A stretch of 8,513 bases of DNA from CAZGGW01 sp964525365 (GTDB taxonomy: Bacteria; Bacillota_I; Bacilli_A; RF39; UBA660). The notes beneath the pieces are model-generated. The model did not search any database. It had not been told where the DNA came from and saw nothing but the letters and a program-made list of their open reading frames with translations. Made by a program: the position numbers and the translations under genes. Of this stretch, positions 1 through 7,192 are shown in pieces; position 1 is the stretch's first letter; the number at the start of each line of letters is the position of its first letter. The stretch lies in contig CAZGGW010000036.1 of the NCBI GenBank assembly GCA_964525365.1, positions 1 to 8,513 of the forward strand. The letters run 5' to 3'.

Positions 1-2
1 AT

Positions 3-107
3 TTATTAAGCGATGATTTCCAAACGGTGGGAACGGAAACAACGATTGAATTTAATCTCTCGGTTTTGAAGGTTAAGCATACCGTGAAGAAGAAACCAAG
101 GGAATAA
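3..107 (+). CDS. C-terminal end of an unidentified protein (partial)
   Basis: An open frame enters from the left edge and ends at a TAA at 105-107, leaving 34 residues. The visible tail contains VGTETTIEFNLS followed by a strongly basic end (KVKHTVKKKPRE). The GTxTxxEFxL stretch weakly recalls the last strand of a histidine-kinase-type ATPase domain, but 34 residues cannot establish that. The gene converges on the minus-strand operon and so probably marks the left boundary of the defence cluster. That the frame is coding is inferred from its openness to the edge and its codon flow; the function is unknown. Confidence 0.45.
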   Translation, partial: LLSDDFQTVGTETTIEFNLSVLKVKHTVKKKPRE

Positions 108-128
108 CTACTGTTTGCCACAAAGTCT

Positions 129-157
129 CAGTATTAATGATTTTATCATCATTACTG
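129..157. terminator. Hairpin between convergent genes, possible terminator
   Basis: Arms AATGAT (136-141) and ATCATT (148-153) pair around a 6-base loop. CAGT (129-132) and ACTG (154-157) extend the stem to 10 bp, with a 3-base bulge on the left side. It lies between the stop of the left-edge gene (107) and the stop of the protease gene (208), where a bidirectional terminator would be expected. Only a short T run (TTTT, 162-165) follows on the plus strand and none on the minus strand, so it is not a classical intrinsic terminator. Confidence 0.3.
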
Positions 158-207
158 TAGATTTTAGCGGTGGCTTCGCTGGAGGGATTTGGTAGGTTTT
201 TTTCTGC

Positions 208-1032
208 TTATGAAATAGGAATCTCTTTGAATTTGAATTTCTCGATAATAGTCCACGCATCAATCATTCTCTGTATTTTGTTTCCTATCAAACAGAAGTA
301 TTTTCCTTTTCTGAATTCAGTCATAATTCCAATTAATCTATAATCACAAAAATATTGTTTATTCACTTCATCATAATCAATTATAATTAGCCAAAGTCCA
401 CAACCGCTTATTCCATAAAAATGGGTATTTACTTTTGATGGTTCTCCTGTATATATGCTTGTACCTTTTCCTTTTATATCAAGAATATAGCAATCTTCTT
501 TGCTAAAATTATAATATTCATACGGTTTATCATTAGTAGGTTGAGTGAAATAGGCTGCTGCTCCTGTTCTTAATAGGTCATCCTCCTTTTTTATATTATT
601 TTCAGGAAATCCAATAATACAATAATTTGAAGCATCCAAAAGATTATTGTGCCTCCGAAATTTGTCGATAGTTAAAAACAAGTAGGGTTTGCATAATGGT
701 TCAATTAATCCTTTATGTAACTTTATATAAGCGATGTCAACCCCCTTACTTTTTTCTATATCAGTCAGTTTAATTTCACCTAAAACATTGATGTATTTAT
801 CTTTATTTACTTGAATAAATAAGTCTTTTTCACTACTTAATCCTTCTGCCACATGAGATGCCGTCAAAATAAAGTGATTGTTGTGAATTAGCGAAAAAAC
901 GCCAGAGCCATATGGTTTCATGTGACCATTAGCATCTTTCTCAAAAAACTGGCAAGTATGTCTTACCAATTTCTCTGAGATTAGTTGCGTCAAAAGAGCA
1001 TCTGTTTCTTTTGAAAAGTCTTTTTTCTCCAT
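208..1032 (-). CDS. Trypsin-fold serine protease, last gene of the Qat-containing operon
   Basis: The product has 274 residues from ATG at 1032; an in-frame TTG at 1047 would add five but overlaps the previous gene. It looks like an S1/trypsin-like protease. GSGVF (42-46) precedes the His motif LTASHVA with His60, VDIAYIKL supplies Asp99, and GISGCGLW (207-214) supplies nucleophile Ser209, with SGCGLW in place of the usual DSGGP. LIGIMTEF (233-240) matches the strand that follows the serine in this fold. There is no signal peptide or membrane segment, so it should act in the cytoplasm, where a defence-linked protease would cleave a host or partner protein after activation. It starts 4 bases after the P-loop gene stops, which argues for translational coupling and a shared function. 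The fold and triad are read from the sequence; the substrate and the defence role are inferred. Confidence 0.82.
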   Translation of the reverse strand: MEKKDFSKETDALLTQLISEKLVRHTCQFFEKDANGHMKPYGSGVFSLIHNNHFILTASHVAEGLSSEKDLFIQVNKDKYINVLGEIKLTDIEKSKGVDIAYIKLHKGLIEPLCKPYLFLTIDKFRRHNNLLDASNYCIIGFPENNIKKEDDLLRTGAAAYFTQPTNDKPYEYYNFSKEDCYILDIKGKGTSIYTGEPSKVNTHFYGISGCGLWLIIIDYDEVNKQYFCDYRLIGIMTEFRKGKYFCLIGNKIQRMIDAWTIIEKFKFKEIPIS

Positions 1033-1036
1033 TTTG

Positions 1037-1513
1037 CTATATATCAAAAGGCGGATTGCTCAAAATCTGAATCAACAATTTATCTACTTTTTGGTTATAC
1101 CAATTCAATGCAATAACATGATTTGCACCTCTACGAGTTATTTTTGCAAGAGGAACTTCAACAATATTTGACTCTAAAGGATTTATTCCTATTAATGAGA
1201 AGAATTCTTTACGAGGCCAAAAATTATCATCTCGTATTGAACTAATTAATATGTCCATAGATAGACTATTGTCGTATAATTTCTTAAAATCTCTAATGAT
1301 ATCTTCGGTGTCTGTTGCTGAATTTATTATGATTCTAATTATATTACCATGCTTATCAGCACCTTCAATCAATGCTTTGAAATCTGCAAAAGATACAGGA
1401 ATAATTCCTGCAATTACTCTATATCCTTTTGGAACCAAATAATTTTGCGTTAGTCTATAAATACTTTCGCTTTTTCCAACTGATTGAGCACCACCGATTA
1501 ATAAGTAATTCAT
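1037..1513 (-). CDS. Small P-loop NTPase-like protein of unknown function
   Basis: The product has 158 residues from ATG at 1513 to TAG at 1037. It begins almost directly with a Walker A motif: LLIGGAQSVGKSES, with GAQSVGKS at residues 8-15, Lys14 and Ser15. The hydrophobic strand MDILISSIRDD (86-96) is a plausible Walker B/second-strand region, and the central IIRIIINSATDTEDII (58-73) looks like another core strand. The size resembles a minimal nucleotide or small-molecule kinase fold rather than an AAA+ or STAND ATPase, but I do not recognise the family. It lies 23 bases after the nuclease gene and ends 4 bases before the protease start, so it is the middle gene of a compact trio. It may be a nucleotide-dependent switch, or an enzyme making or sensing a signal, for its neighbours. 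That role is a guess from context. Confidence 0.75.
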   Translation of the reverse strand: MNYLLIGGAQSVGKSESIYRLTQNYLVPKGYRVIAGIIPVSFADFKALIEGADKHGNIIRIIINSATDTEDIIRDFKKLYDNSLSMDILISSIRDDNFWPRKEFFSLIGINPLESNIVEVPLAKITRRGANHVIALNWYNQKVDKLLIQILSNPPFDI

Positions 1514-1536
1514 AACTGTCTTTTTTACATTAATCC

Positions 1537-2424
1537 TTAATCTACTATTCTATTTATCCACATTGGCAAGAATACTTCTTTATCATTTTCTTCAAGAGTT
1601 CTACCAATTCTACAATCAATGTTAACAAGATAAGTTTTGTCTCCAAATTTCACAACCTGTCTTGAATTGGGATTTCTACTTTCAAGTGATTTGAAGGCTT
1701 CGTCAGGAATTTTTCCTTTTAACTGATGAAACGCCTCATACCCAAAATCAAATGTTACAACGTAACGAGAACCATCCTCATTTATACAAGCTGACAGTGA
1801 AAATGAATCTGGGTCTAACTGCCCTATGTGTGTTATGGGAACATTTGGAAATATTAGGCTATCAAATGAATCAAAACCAAGTCGTTTCAAGTGAAGTCCT
1901 AAATCTTTTGCATAAACAAAAGAGCTTTCCTTTAATACATTTTGGGGTTGAAGAAATTGTCCCAAATTGTCCCAATATAATGGAATTGCTTTTGTAGGAA
2001 AATAAAGAATAGGGTCAAATTCTTCAATATTGTAAAGTGCGAATTCTTTTCCATTACAAAGTGCAAAATACTTAACCCTCACTTCGCTGTGAATTGCATA
2101 CGAATATGCTTGCTCAACATGAATGGACTTTATTATTGATTCTGTTGGCGCTTTAGCGTCTAATATCCATGCTGGCTTACCATCAATTTCAAATAAATAA
2201 TCAGGAATGATAAAGACTTCTTTCCGCTTTGAACCAATAGAGACAAATGGATGTAATAGCTTTCGGCTACGAATAATTTGATTGGGTTTGTTTGCTGAAT
2301 ACCCTAATCCTTTGATTATGGGAAGTACTATTTCTTCTCTCACTGAATCTTCTTTAAATTCAGAATTATCCAATAATCCAAAGTTAAATGTTTTTAATAC
2401 ATTATCCAATTCTTGATATTTCAT
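1537..2424 (-). CDS. Stand-alone HsdR N-terminus-like PD-(D/E)xK nuclease
   Basis: The product has 295 residues from ATG at 2424, 10 bases after the qatD stop. The first ~145 residues match the nuclease domain at the N-terminus of type I restriction subunit R. EEIVLPIIKGLGY (30-42) carries the helix Glu, IIPDYLFE (72-79) gives Pro74-Asp75, and WILDAKAP (86-93) gives Asp89-x-Lys91, together forming the PD...DxK metal site. EQAYSYA (104-110) is the QxxxY-type motif following the active site in HsdR proteins, then KYFALCNGKEFALYN (118-132). No helicase motor follows. The C-terminal ~130 residues (RLGFDSFDSL..., FDFGYEAFHQLKGK...) are unrecognised and may bind a partner or DNA. No HsdM or HsdS is present, so this is not a restriction-modification enzyme as it stands. 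Its place directly behind QatABCD suggests a defence nuclease; the target is unknown. Confidence 0.8.
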   Translation of the reverse strand: MKYQELDNVLKTFNFGLLDNSEFKEDSVREEIVLPIIKGLGYSANKPNQIIRSRKLLHPFVSIGSKRKEVFIIPDYLFEIDGKPAWILDAKAPTESIIKSIHVEQAYSYAIHSEVRVKYFALCNGKEFALYNIEEFDPILYFPTKAIPLYWDNLGQFLQPQNVLKESSFVYAKDLGLHLKRLGFDSFDSLIFPNVPITHIGQLDPDSFSLSACINEDGSRYVVTFDFGYEAFHQLKGKIPDEAFKSLESRNPNSRQVVKFGDKTYLVNIDCRIGRTLEENDKEVFLPMWINRIVD

Positions 2425-2434
2425 GTGGGAGTTT

Positions 2435-3160
2435 TTAAGAAATTAGTGTGACGAAATTACTCCAAAGAATATTCTCTATTGTCTTAATATCCTTATTTTT
2501 AATCGTTGCAATTCCTTCTATTATCTTTCCAATTTCAGAAAGTTTATAGGTATGTCCATTGATTGAAGTAAAAGGACTGTCTGTTTCCAAAAGGATTCTA
2601 TCATTGGGAATATTGCCGATTATTTTCTTTCCTGAATCGGAATTAAGCATAGCATAATTGACAGAAAAATAATATCCGTTTCTGATTGCTTGTTCTTGAT
2701 TTTGCTTTGTCCCAGAATACCAGTGCAAAATAATTTTCCCCTTAAAATTCTCTCCTATAATTGATATTACCTCTGAGGCTGCGGCTCTCGAATGCACTGA
2801 AAGAACTTTATTGCCGAATGTATTACATTTATCTATTAGTTCTTCAAAAAAAGCTAGTTGTAAGTCCCTTGATTCTTTACCCACTTTTAGGTCTATTCCT
2901 ACTTCCCCAACATATTTTACTTCAGGAAGTAATCGCCACATATCAGGAATATATTTTTTGTATTGACTAATGAGTTCTGGATGAAGCCCTAAAGCAACCC
3001 TAATAAATCTGCTATTAACTTCTTTCTTCAATTTCTCATACAAAGGTGGAAGATTGGTTACAGCAATAGTGTATATCTGATTATTTTCAATCTCTTTTAA
3101 AACCTCGCCTTTTGATTCTTGAAGGTCTAAATGGAAATGAGTATCGTAAAGATTAGCCAT
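2435..3160 (-). CDS. qatD: QatD, TatD-like metal-dependent nuclease of the Qat defence system
   Basis: The product has 241 residues from ATG at 3160, overlapping the end of qatC by 8 bp. A TTG at 3172 would add four residues, but the ATG places the family's DTHFHLD motif at the normal distance from the start. The amidohydrolase-fold TatD ligands are all present: His8 and His10 (THFHLD), Glu86 (VGEVGID), His123 (SVHSRA), His146 (LHWYSGT) and Asp194 (LLETDSPF). The length is typical of TatD proteins, which are metal-dependent 3' exonucleases or deoxyribonucleases. The position after a QueC-like gene in the order KAP-QatB-QueC-TatD identifies it as QatD rather than a housekeeping TatD. The substrate in defence is not evident from the sequence. 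It starts by stop-start overlap with qatC and is followed 10 bases later by the extra nuclease gene. Confidence 0.92.
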   Translation of the reverse strand: MANLYDTHFHLDLQESKGEVLKEIENNQIYTIAVTNLPPLYEKLKKEVNSRFIRVALGLHPELISQYKKYIPDMWRLLPEVKYVGEVGIDLKVGKESRDLQLAFFEELIDKCNTFGNKVLSVHSRAAASEVISIIGENFKGKIILHWYSGTKQNQEQAIRNGYYFSVNYAMLNSDSGKKIIGNIPNDRILLETDSPFTSINGHTYKLSEIGKIIEGIATIKNKDIKTIENILWSNFVTLIS

Positions 3161-4463
3161 TATATTTGTCAAGTAATGATTTTAATTCATTCATCCCTCT
3201 TTTATAAACCCCACAATAACTGTCGATGTTATTTATTATCGGCCCTGATATCTGAATTGAAAGAGCCTCATCAATTTTATTATTTGCATAATCTCTAATG
3301 CCTAACTTGAATGAGCGAAGATTATGTAATGCGCCTGCTCTTTGAAAGTTTTTATCTCTATAAATGGATGTGTCATTTTGATAAGCATATTCTATTGCTG
3401 CTCTACGAATAATACAAGGTAGGCAATTTCCGCAATGAGAAGGACTGGCATCTTGCTGATACCTTCCCAAATCAGGATGGGAACATGACATCGTGTCTGA
3501 AATATTTGCTTTTAAGAATACAGGGTCTTTACATTTCGCTATCATTTCGCCTTTTGTCTTGAATTGATAGGGATTATATAATTTTATTTTTATTCCAAGA
3601 TTTATTAGTAATTGCTGCAATAATCCCATATAATACGGATGGGTAGTTCTTGTGCTGCTACTACCTAAACGGGTATTTGTAAGAGGAATATTTAAAGATA
3701 TTAAACCATTCTCAGGAATATATAATGTAGTGTCTTTGTCAATTGCAGACCCTAAAATTATCGCATGAGCAAAGAACATAAACGAACGCGTTCTTGTGGT
3801 ATCTTCCATTGGCGTATCTTTGTTGGGTTTAACAGGTGCTGCAAAAAAGTTAAAAAACTGTTCAGAAGATAACTTGTATTGAGCAACTAATTTATCAATG
3901 ACACTCTTCTGATATGATATTACTCCCTTACCACCTCCATAATGTCCGACAAACCAAACATCCTTTTCTGTATTGAGAATATCTACTGCCCCAATAAAAG
4001 AGTCTAATCCTCCTGATAACATACAAATTGCTTTTGGCTGATGTTTCTTCTTTTGCCGTTGCATTCCACTACGAGCCTTTTCTTCTTTTGGATTAAGTTC
4101 TCTTTTTCTAAACTCGAATGTCCATACATCGCCACTTAAAAACGAAAGCATCTTTTCAAGAAGTTCTTTGTTTTCGTTCCATTTATCAATTTCAAGAACG
4201 GGGATATATAGTTTTATTTTTCTTGTCCACGCATCATCTTCTTGCATGCGAATAACTCTTCTATCTGCATAATAAACCATCAAAGAAATATAGAGCAAGT
4301 CAATTGCAGCATTTGAAAATTGTCCGCACTGATAAAGTTTTCTTTTGTTTTTGTCCCAAAATGTATAATGATACTGGGCTTTAGAAAACAAATCGACTGT
4401 AAAATCGGAATTTTCTTTCGTGAAGTTATCGTCATTGTGAATTCGGCATACTATTTCTTTCAT
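3153..4463 (-). CDS. qatC: QatC, QueC-like PP-loop ATPase of the Qat defence system
   Basis: The product has 436 residues, about twice a housekeeping QueC. Residues 1-140 are an extra N-terminal region with several strands and a basic linker (MQRQKKKHQPK). The QueC-like part begins with AICMLSGGLDSF, where SGGLDS (150-155) is the PP-loop that binds ATP for adenylation. PENG lies at 250-253. Cys327 (MSCSHP) and the CGNCLPC cluster (Cys344, Cys347, Cys350) form the zinc site typical of QueC. QueC makes 7-cyano-7-deazaguanine (preQ0) from carboxy-deazaguanine. No QueD, QueE, QueF or Tgt gene is nearby, so this copy is unlikely to serve tRNA queuosine synthesis and would depend on the host pathway for substrate. 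Its start overlaps the qatB stop in an ATGA junction, consistent with tight co-translation and a QatB-QatC complex. That it modifies a protein partner is inference. Confidence 0.92.
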   Translation of the reverse strand: MKEIVCRIHNDDNFTKENSDFTVDLFSKAQYHYTFWDKNKRKLYQCGQFSNAAIDLLYISLMVYYADRRVIRMQEDDAWTRKIKLYIPVLEIDKWNENKELLEKMLSFLSGDVWTFEFRKRELNPKEEKARSGMQRQKKKHQPKAICMLSGGLDSFIGAVDILNTEKDVWFVGHYGGGKGVISYQKSVIDKLVAQYKLSSEQFFNFFAAPVKPNKDTPMEDTTRTRSFMFFAHAIILGSAIDKDTTLYIPENGLISLNIPLTNTRLGSSSTRTTHPYYMGLLQQLLINLGIKIKLYNPYQFKTKGEMIAKCKDPVFLKANISDTMSCSHPDLGRYQQDASPSHCGNCLPCIIRRAAIEYAYQNDTSIYRDKNFQRAGALHNLRSFKLGIRDYANNKIDEALSIQISGPIINNIDSYCGVYKRGMNELKSLLDKYNG

Positions 4464-5356
4464 AATTGGTCCTCCAATACTTTATAACATTGCTGATATA
4501 ATTCGTCAACTAACACATGTACATTTTTTGTTTCTGAATTTATTATTGATAATGGCTTGTCTTTAAGTGTTGTTGATACTTTCGTTTCTATGTAGTCTTT
4601 CAATTCTTGTTCTATTTTAGCAGCTGCAGCGGAATTCTCTGCCTTTTTTTCGATTCTGCTTCCAACATCATGTATCAATCTTTCATAAATAAAAGTTTCG
4701 ATATATTTTTCGACAAGTATTTTTGAAATATCAGGGTCGATTGAATCTAATAATGTAATATCCTGTTTTTCATCATCGAACTTTTCATATATAATAGACA
4801 TCGTAATTATTAATGCTTTTCGGGCGACTGAATCGTCATTTAAATCGGGTGTTGGCGCAAGAATATTAACAATATCATTCAGGATTTCTTTGGGCTTTCT
4901 CCCTTCTGTTGGAATTTGGAACTCTTTTAAAACCTGTAAAATGCCTTTCTTTGATACTCCTTCGAAGAGATCACCAATATTAATGGTTGTTCTTATTGCA
5001 GACTTTGCTGATTTCGCTGCATTGCGCGAACCACCATGTCCCTTTACATAGTCAGATAGTGCATTTTTCTTACCATTTCGCCCACCGTGCCCTGATGCAT
5101 ATTTAGACATCGACGTTTTTGCTCGTCTCCACGGTGAATTCTGTGTGGTATTATTTGATTCTTGAGATTGTGAATCATCATCACGAGGTTCTTCCGATGG
5201 TTTTTCATTTTTCGGTTTATCTCCATCGGGTTTATTCTCATCCGTTTTTTGTTCCGGGTCATTATTTGGCTTGTCGGGATTCCCATTCCCATCGTCAAAA
5301 TCAGAAGGTAATAAAGGTGACCTATTAGGGCCGCCATACATGCTTGATGTTCCCAT
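4460..5356 (-). CDS. qatB: QatB, system-specific Qat defence protein with disordered N-terminus
   Basis: The product has 298 residues from ATG at 5356, 7 bases after qatA. It has no enzymatic motif I can see and is identified by order (between KAP ATPase and QueC-like gene) and by its N-terminus MGTSSMYGGP. Residues ~11-75 are a low-complexity, Asp/Asn/Pro/Lys/Ser-rich and probably disordered stretch. It is followed by PWRRAK (75-80) and two copies of a Y-x-x-GHGG motif, YASGHGG (86-92) and YVKGHGG (103-109). From ~125 a mostly helical domain runs to the end, with an Ala-rich helix near 238-252 and heptad-like spacing that could support oligomerisation. Qat requires QatB for activity. After Met removal the N-terminus would be Gly, and the glycine-rich head looks like a peptide substrate or anchor, perhaps for QatC. 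The stop overlaps the qatC start by 4 bp (ATGA). Confidence 0.88.
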   Translation of the reverse strand: MGTSSMYGGPNRSPLLPSDFDDGNGNPDKPNNDPEQKTDENKPDGDKPKNEKPSEEPRDDDSQSQESNNTTQNSPWRRAKTSMSKYASGHGGRNGKKNALSDYVKGHGGSRNAAKSAKSAIRTTINIGDLFEGVSKKGILQVLKEFQIPTEGRKPKEILNDIVNILAPTPDLNDDSVARKALIITMSIIYEKFDDEKQDITLLDSIDPDISKILVEKYIETFIYERLIHDVGSRIEKKAENSAAAAKIEQELKDYIETKVSTTLKDKPLSIINSETKNVHVLVDELYQQCYKVLEDQL

Positions 5357-5363
5357 AATATTC

Positions 5364-7181
5364 TTATTTTAGGCTTTTTAAATCATTCTCAATAGCACTT
5401 TTTATTTTTGGATTGTCTTGCTGCCACTTCGAATATAGTTCGATAATCTTTGTTTTGTTAGTTAACTTTAGAGCAAATCCAGTAATTAGAGGAATAAAAG
5501 ATGCTTTTATCTTGCTTGCTGAAATTCGCTCTAAGGCAGCGATAGTTTCAACGTGTAATTCTGTCCTCGCACCACTCCATTCAATGTAAGATTGAAAATT
5601 TGACTTTTCTATTTCAGTGGCGGATTCTATTTTAGACACTAACGTCTTATGAATAACAGCTGCTTCGTATTCAGGTACATTTAGTGCGGATTTTATGGCC
5701 TCAATCCTTGCAGAATCGCCCTCACTTAATAACCTTTCTAAGATTTTCGTGGCTTCATTACCTAAATTTTGTTGTTTAACAAATGAACCATTCCTAATGC
5801 TTTCACGTGAAAAATAAAAATATGGCCTTAAATCTTCTTTTGCCAATTTGGGTTCAATTTTTAGCCAATCAATAATCCAAGCATCATCTTTCCATATCCC
5901 CAATTCTTTTGCATCATCCCATTTGTCATTTTCAATAAATCCAATCTCTTCAAGTTCTCCACTATCAGTAGGTTGAAGTTCAGCAAAACGTTTATAGAAC
6001 ATATCTCTAAAATATTCAATTAGCATTATTTTTGAAAGAATTTTTCGGTCTAACTTCATCTTCCGATAATTAGCCATTTGTATTCGTAGTTCCATCGCAT
6101 TGAGAAAGCGTTTACAATGCCTCGGATTTCCGTTTAACCCTTTTGCAAGAACAGATGATATTTGTTTTGACAGCGAAATTGTATCTTTCAGCTTTTCTGC
6201 TAAATCATTCGATTCTTCCTTTATCAGTTCGTATGTTAGTTCAAAATCTAAGAAATTTTGTTCTTTTCCTTCTTTTATTATTTTTCGTATTGAAGTAAGG
6301 TCATCACAAAAATCTTTTTCAAATAGCAAGCACATAATATAAAATTCAACCTCTTTCCTTCCCAATTGAGGAATACGGATTGGATATTGAATCAATTTCT
6401 CCAAATATTCTTTCCCAATGTCTATCTGGTTTCCTTCAACATCAGGATATTTTATTTGTACTGCATATCTAATTTGTCGTTCATCTGCTCCTATAACAAA
6501 AGAGGTTCCCTTAGCAAATAAAAATAATCGGATTGCTTCTAAAGTGTCCAATATTGTATCATGTTTACAACGGTCTAATTCATCAATAAATACAACCAAC
6601 CTTTTTATTTTAGTTTGCTTTAATAGATTTGCAAAATCATCATGGAAAGACTTGATGCTTTTTCTTACTTCTTTACTTTTGAAAGCCTTAAGAGCTCCTT
6701 CTATATCTTCTTTCTCAACTTCTGTACCTTTGGAAGACAATGCATTCTTAATCGTTTCAACGGTGATGTCTGTAATGGTTAGGATTCCACCAGTAAGGAA
6801 AAAATCAAATCCATATTTAGCAAGTTTACTCGAAAGCTTGATAAAGTCTGTATTATCATACAAACTCTTTAGAACTCCTTTCGCTTTATCAGATAGCCTT
6901 TTTTTCGTGCTAATCTCGTCTAAAATTGAACCAATTAATGCAACTTTAGCATCTTCATACCCCTCAAAAAGCCAACCATTAAATTTGAGGCATAAAACAT
7001 CTTTGTCTTTTGATAACTCCAACATGACCATATCCATAAGACTAGATTTTCCACTTCCCCAATCTCCATATATGCCAATGGTAGAAGGGGTCAAATCATC
7101 ATTCTGAATAATATTCTTAGTAACATCAACCAAATAATCAAAATCCAATAAATCTATATTTGTTTCGCAATCTTTCCACAT
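5364..7181 (-). CDS. qatA: QatA, KAP-family P-loop ATPase of the Qat defence system
   Basis: The product has 605 residues from ATG at 7181, 11 bases after the end of the broken regulator gene. It is a KAP-type STAND-like NTPase. Walker A is GDWGSGKSS (39-47) and Walker B is RLVVFIDELDRC (194-205), whose Asp200-Glu201 should bind Mg and activate water. A sensor-like FVIGADERQIRYAV follows at 228-241, and the KAP signature GNPRHCKRFLN lies at 351-361. KAP proteins often carry a membrane insertion between the Walker motifs; here residues ~123-140 (FDFFLTGGILTITDI) are only mildly hydrophobic, so membrane attachment is doubtful. Residues ~450-605 are an alpha-helical repeat-like tail that may sense an infection trigger or bind QatB. 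It heads the four-gene Qat order, is followed by qatB 7 bases later, and is probably the switch of the system. Confidence 0.93.
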   Translation of the reverse strand: MWKDCETNIDLLDFDYLVDVTKNIIQNDDLTPSTIGIYGDWGSGKSSLMDMVMLELSKDKDVLCLKFNGWLFEGYEDAKVALIGSILDEISTKKRLSDKAKGVLKSLYDNTDFIKLSSKLAKYGFDFFLTGGILTITDITVETIKNALSSKGTEVEKEDIEGALKAFKSKEVRKSIKSFHDDFANLLKQTKIKRLVVFIDELDRCKHDTILDTLEAIRLFLFAKGTSFVIGADERQIRYAVQIKYPDVEGNQIDIGKEYLEKLIQYPIRIPQLGRKEVEFYIMCLLFEKDFCDDLTSIRKIIKEGKEQNFLDFELTYELIKEESNDLAEKLKDTISLSKQISSVLAKGLNGNPRHCKRFLNAMELRIQMANYRKMKLDRKILSKIMLIEYFRDMFYKRFAELQPTDSGELEEIGFIENDKWDDAKELGIWKDDAWIIDWLKIEPKLAKEDLRPYFYFSRESIRNGSFVKQQNLGNEATKILERLLSEGDSARIEAIKSALNVPEYEAAVIHKTLVSKIESATEIEKSNFQSYIEWSGARTELHVETIAALERISASKIKASFIPLITGFALKLTNKTKIIELYSKWQQDNPKIKSAIENDLKSLK

Positions 7182-7192
7182 ATCTTTAAGTA

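Noticed and set aside
166..203. Short hairpin AGCG/CGCT followed by a T run at 197-203
   Set aside because: The stem has only 4 bp and 16 bases separate it from the T run, so it does not fit an intrinsic terminator.
1251..1442. Plus-strand open frame of 63 codons
   Set aside because: It is antisense to the P-loop gene, whose Walker A and operon packing support the minus-strand reading.
1537..2424. Type I restriction-modification system
   Set aside because: Only an HsdR-like nuclease domain is present; there is no helicase motor and no HsdM or HsdS gene in the window.
3153..4463. Queuosine biosynthesis locus
   Set aside because: There is a QueC-like enzyme but no QueD, QueE, QueF or Tgt neighbour, and the extended protein sits in the Qat gene order.
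5044..5337. Second minus-strand frame of 97 codons inside qatB
   Set aside because: It is an out-of-frame reading of the low-complexity qatB head, rich in Met and Arg/Lys, with no motif.
6418..7107. Plus-strand open frame of 229 codons
   Set aside because: It lies entirely opposite the N-terminal half of qatA, including the Walker motifs, and its translation is Ser/Leu/Ile-rich without domains. It is an antisense shadow.
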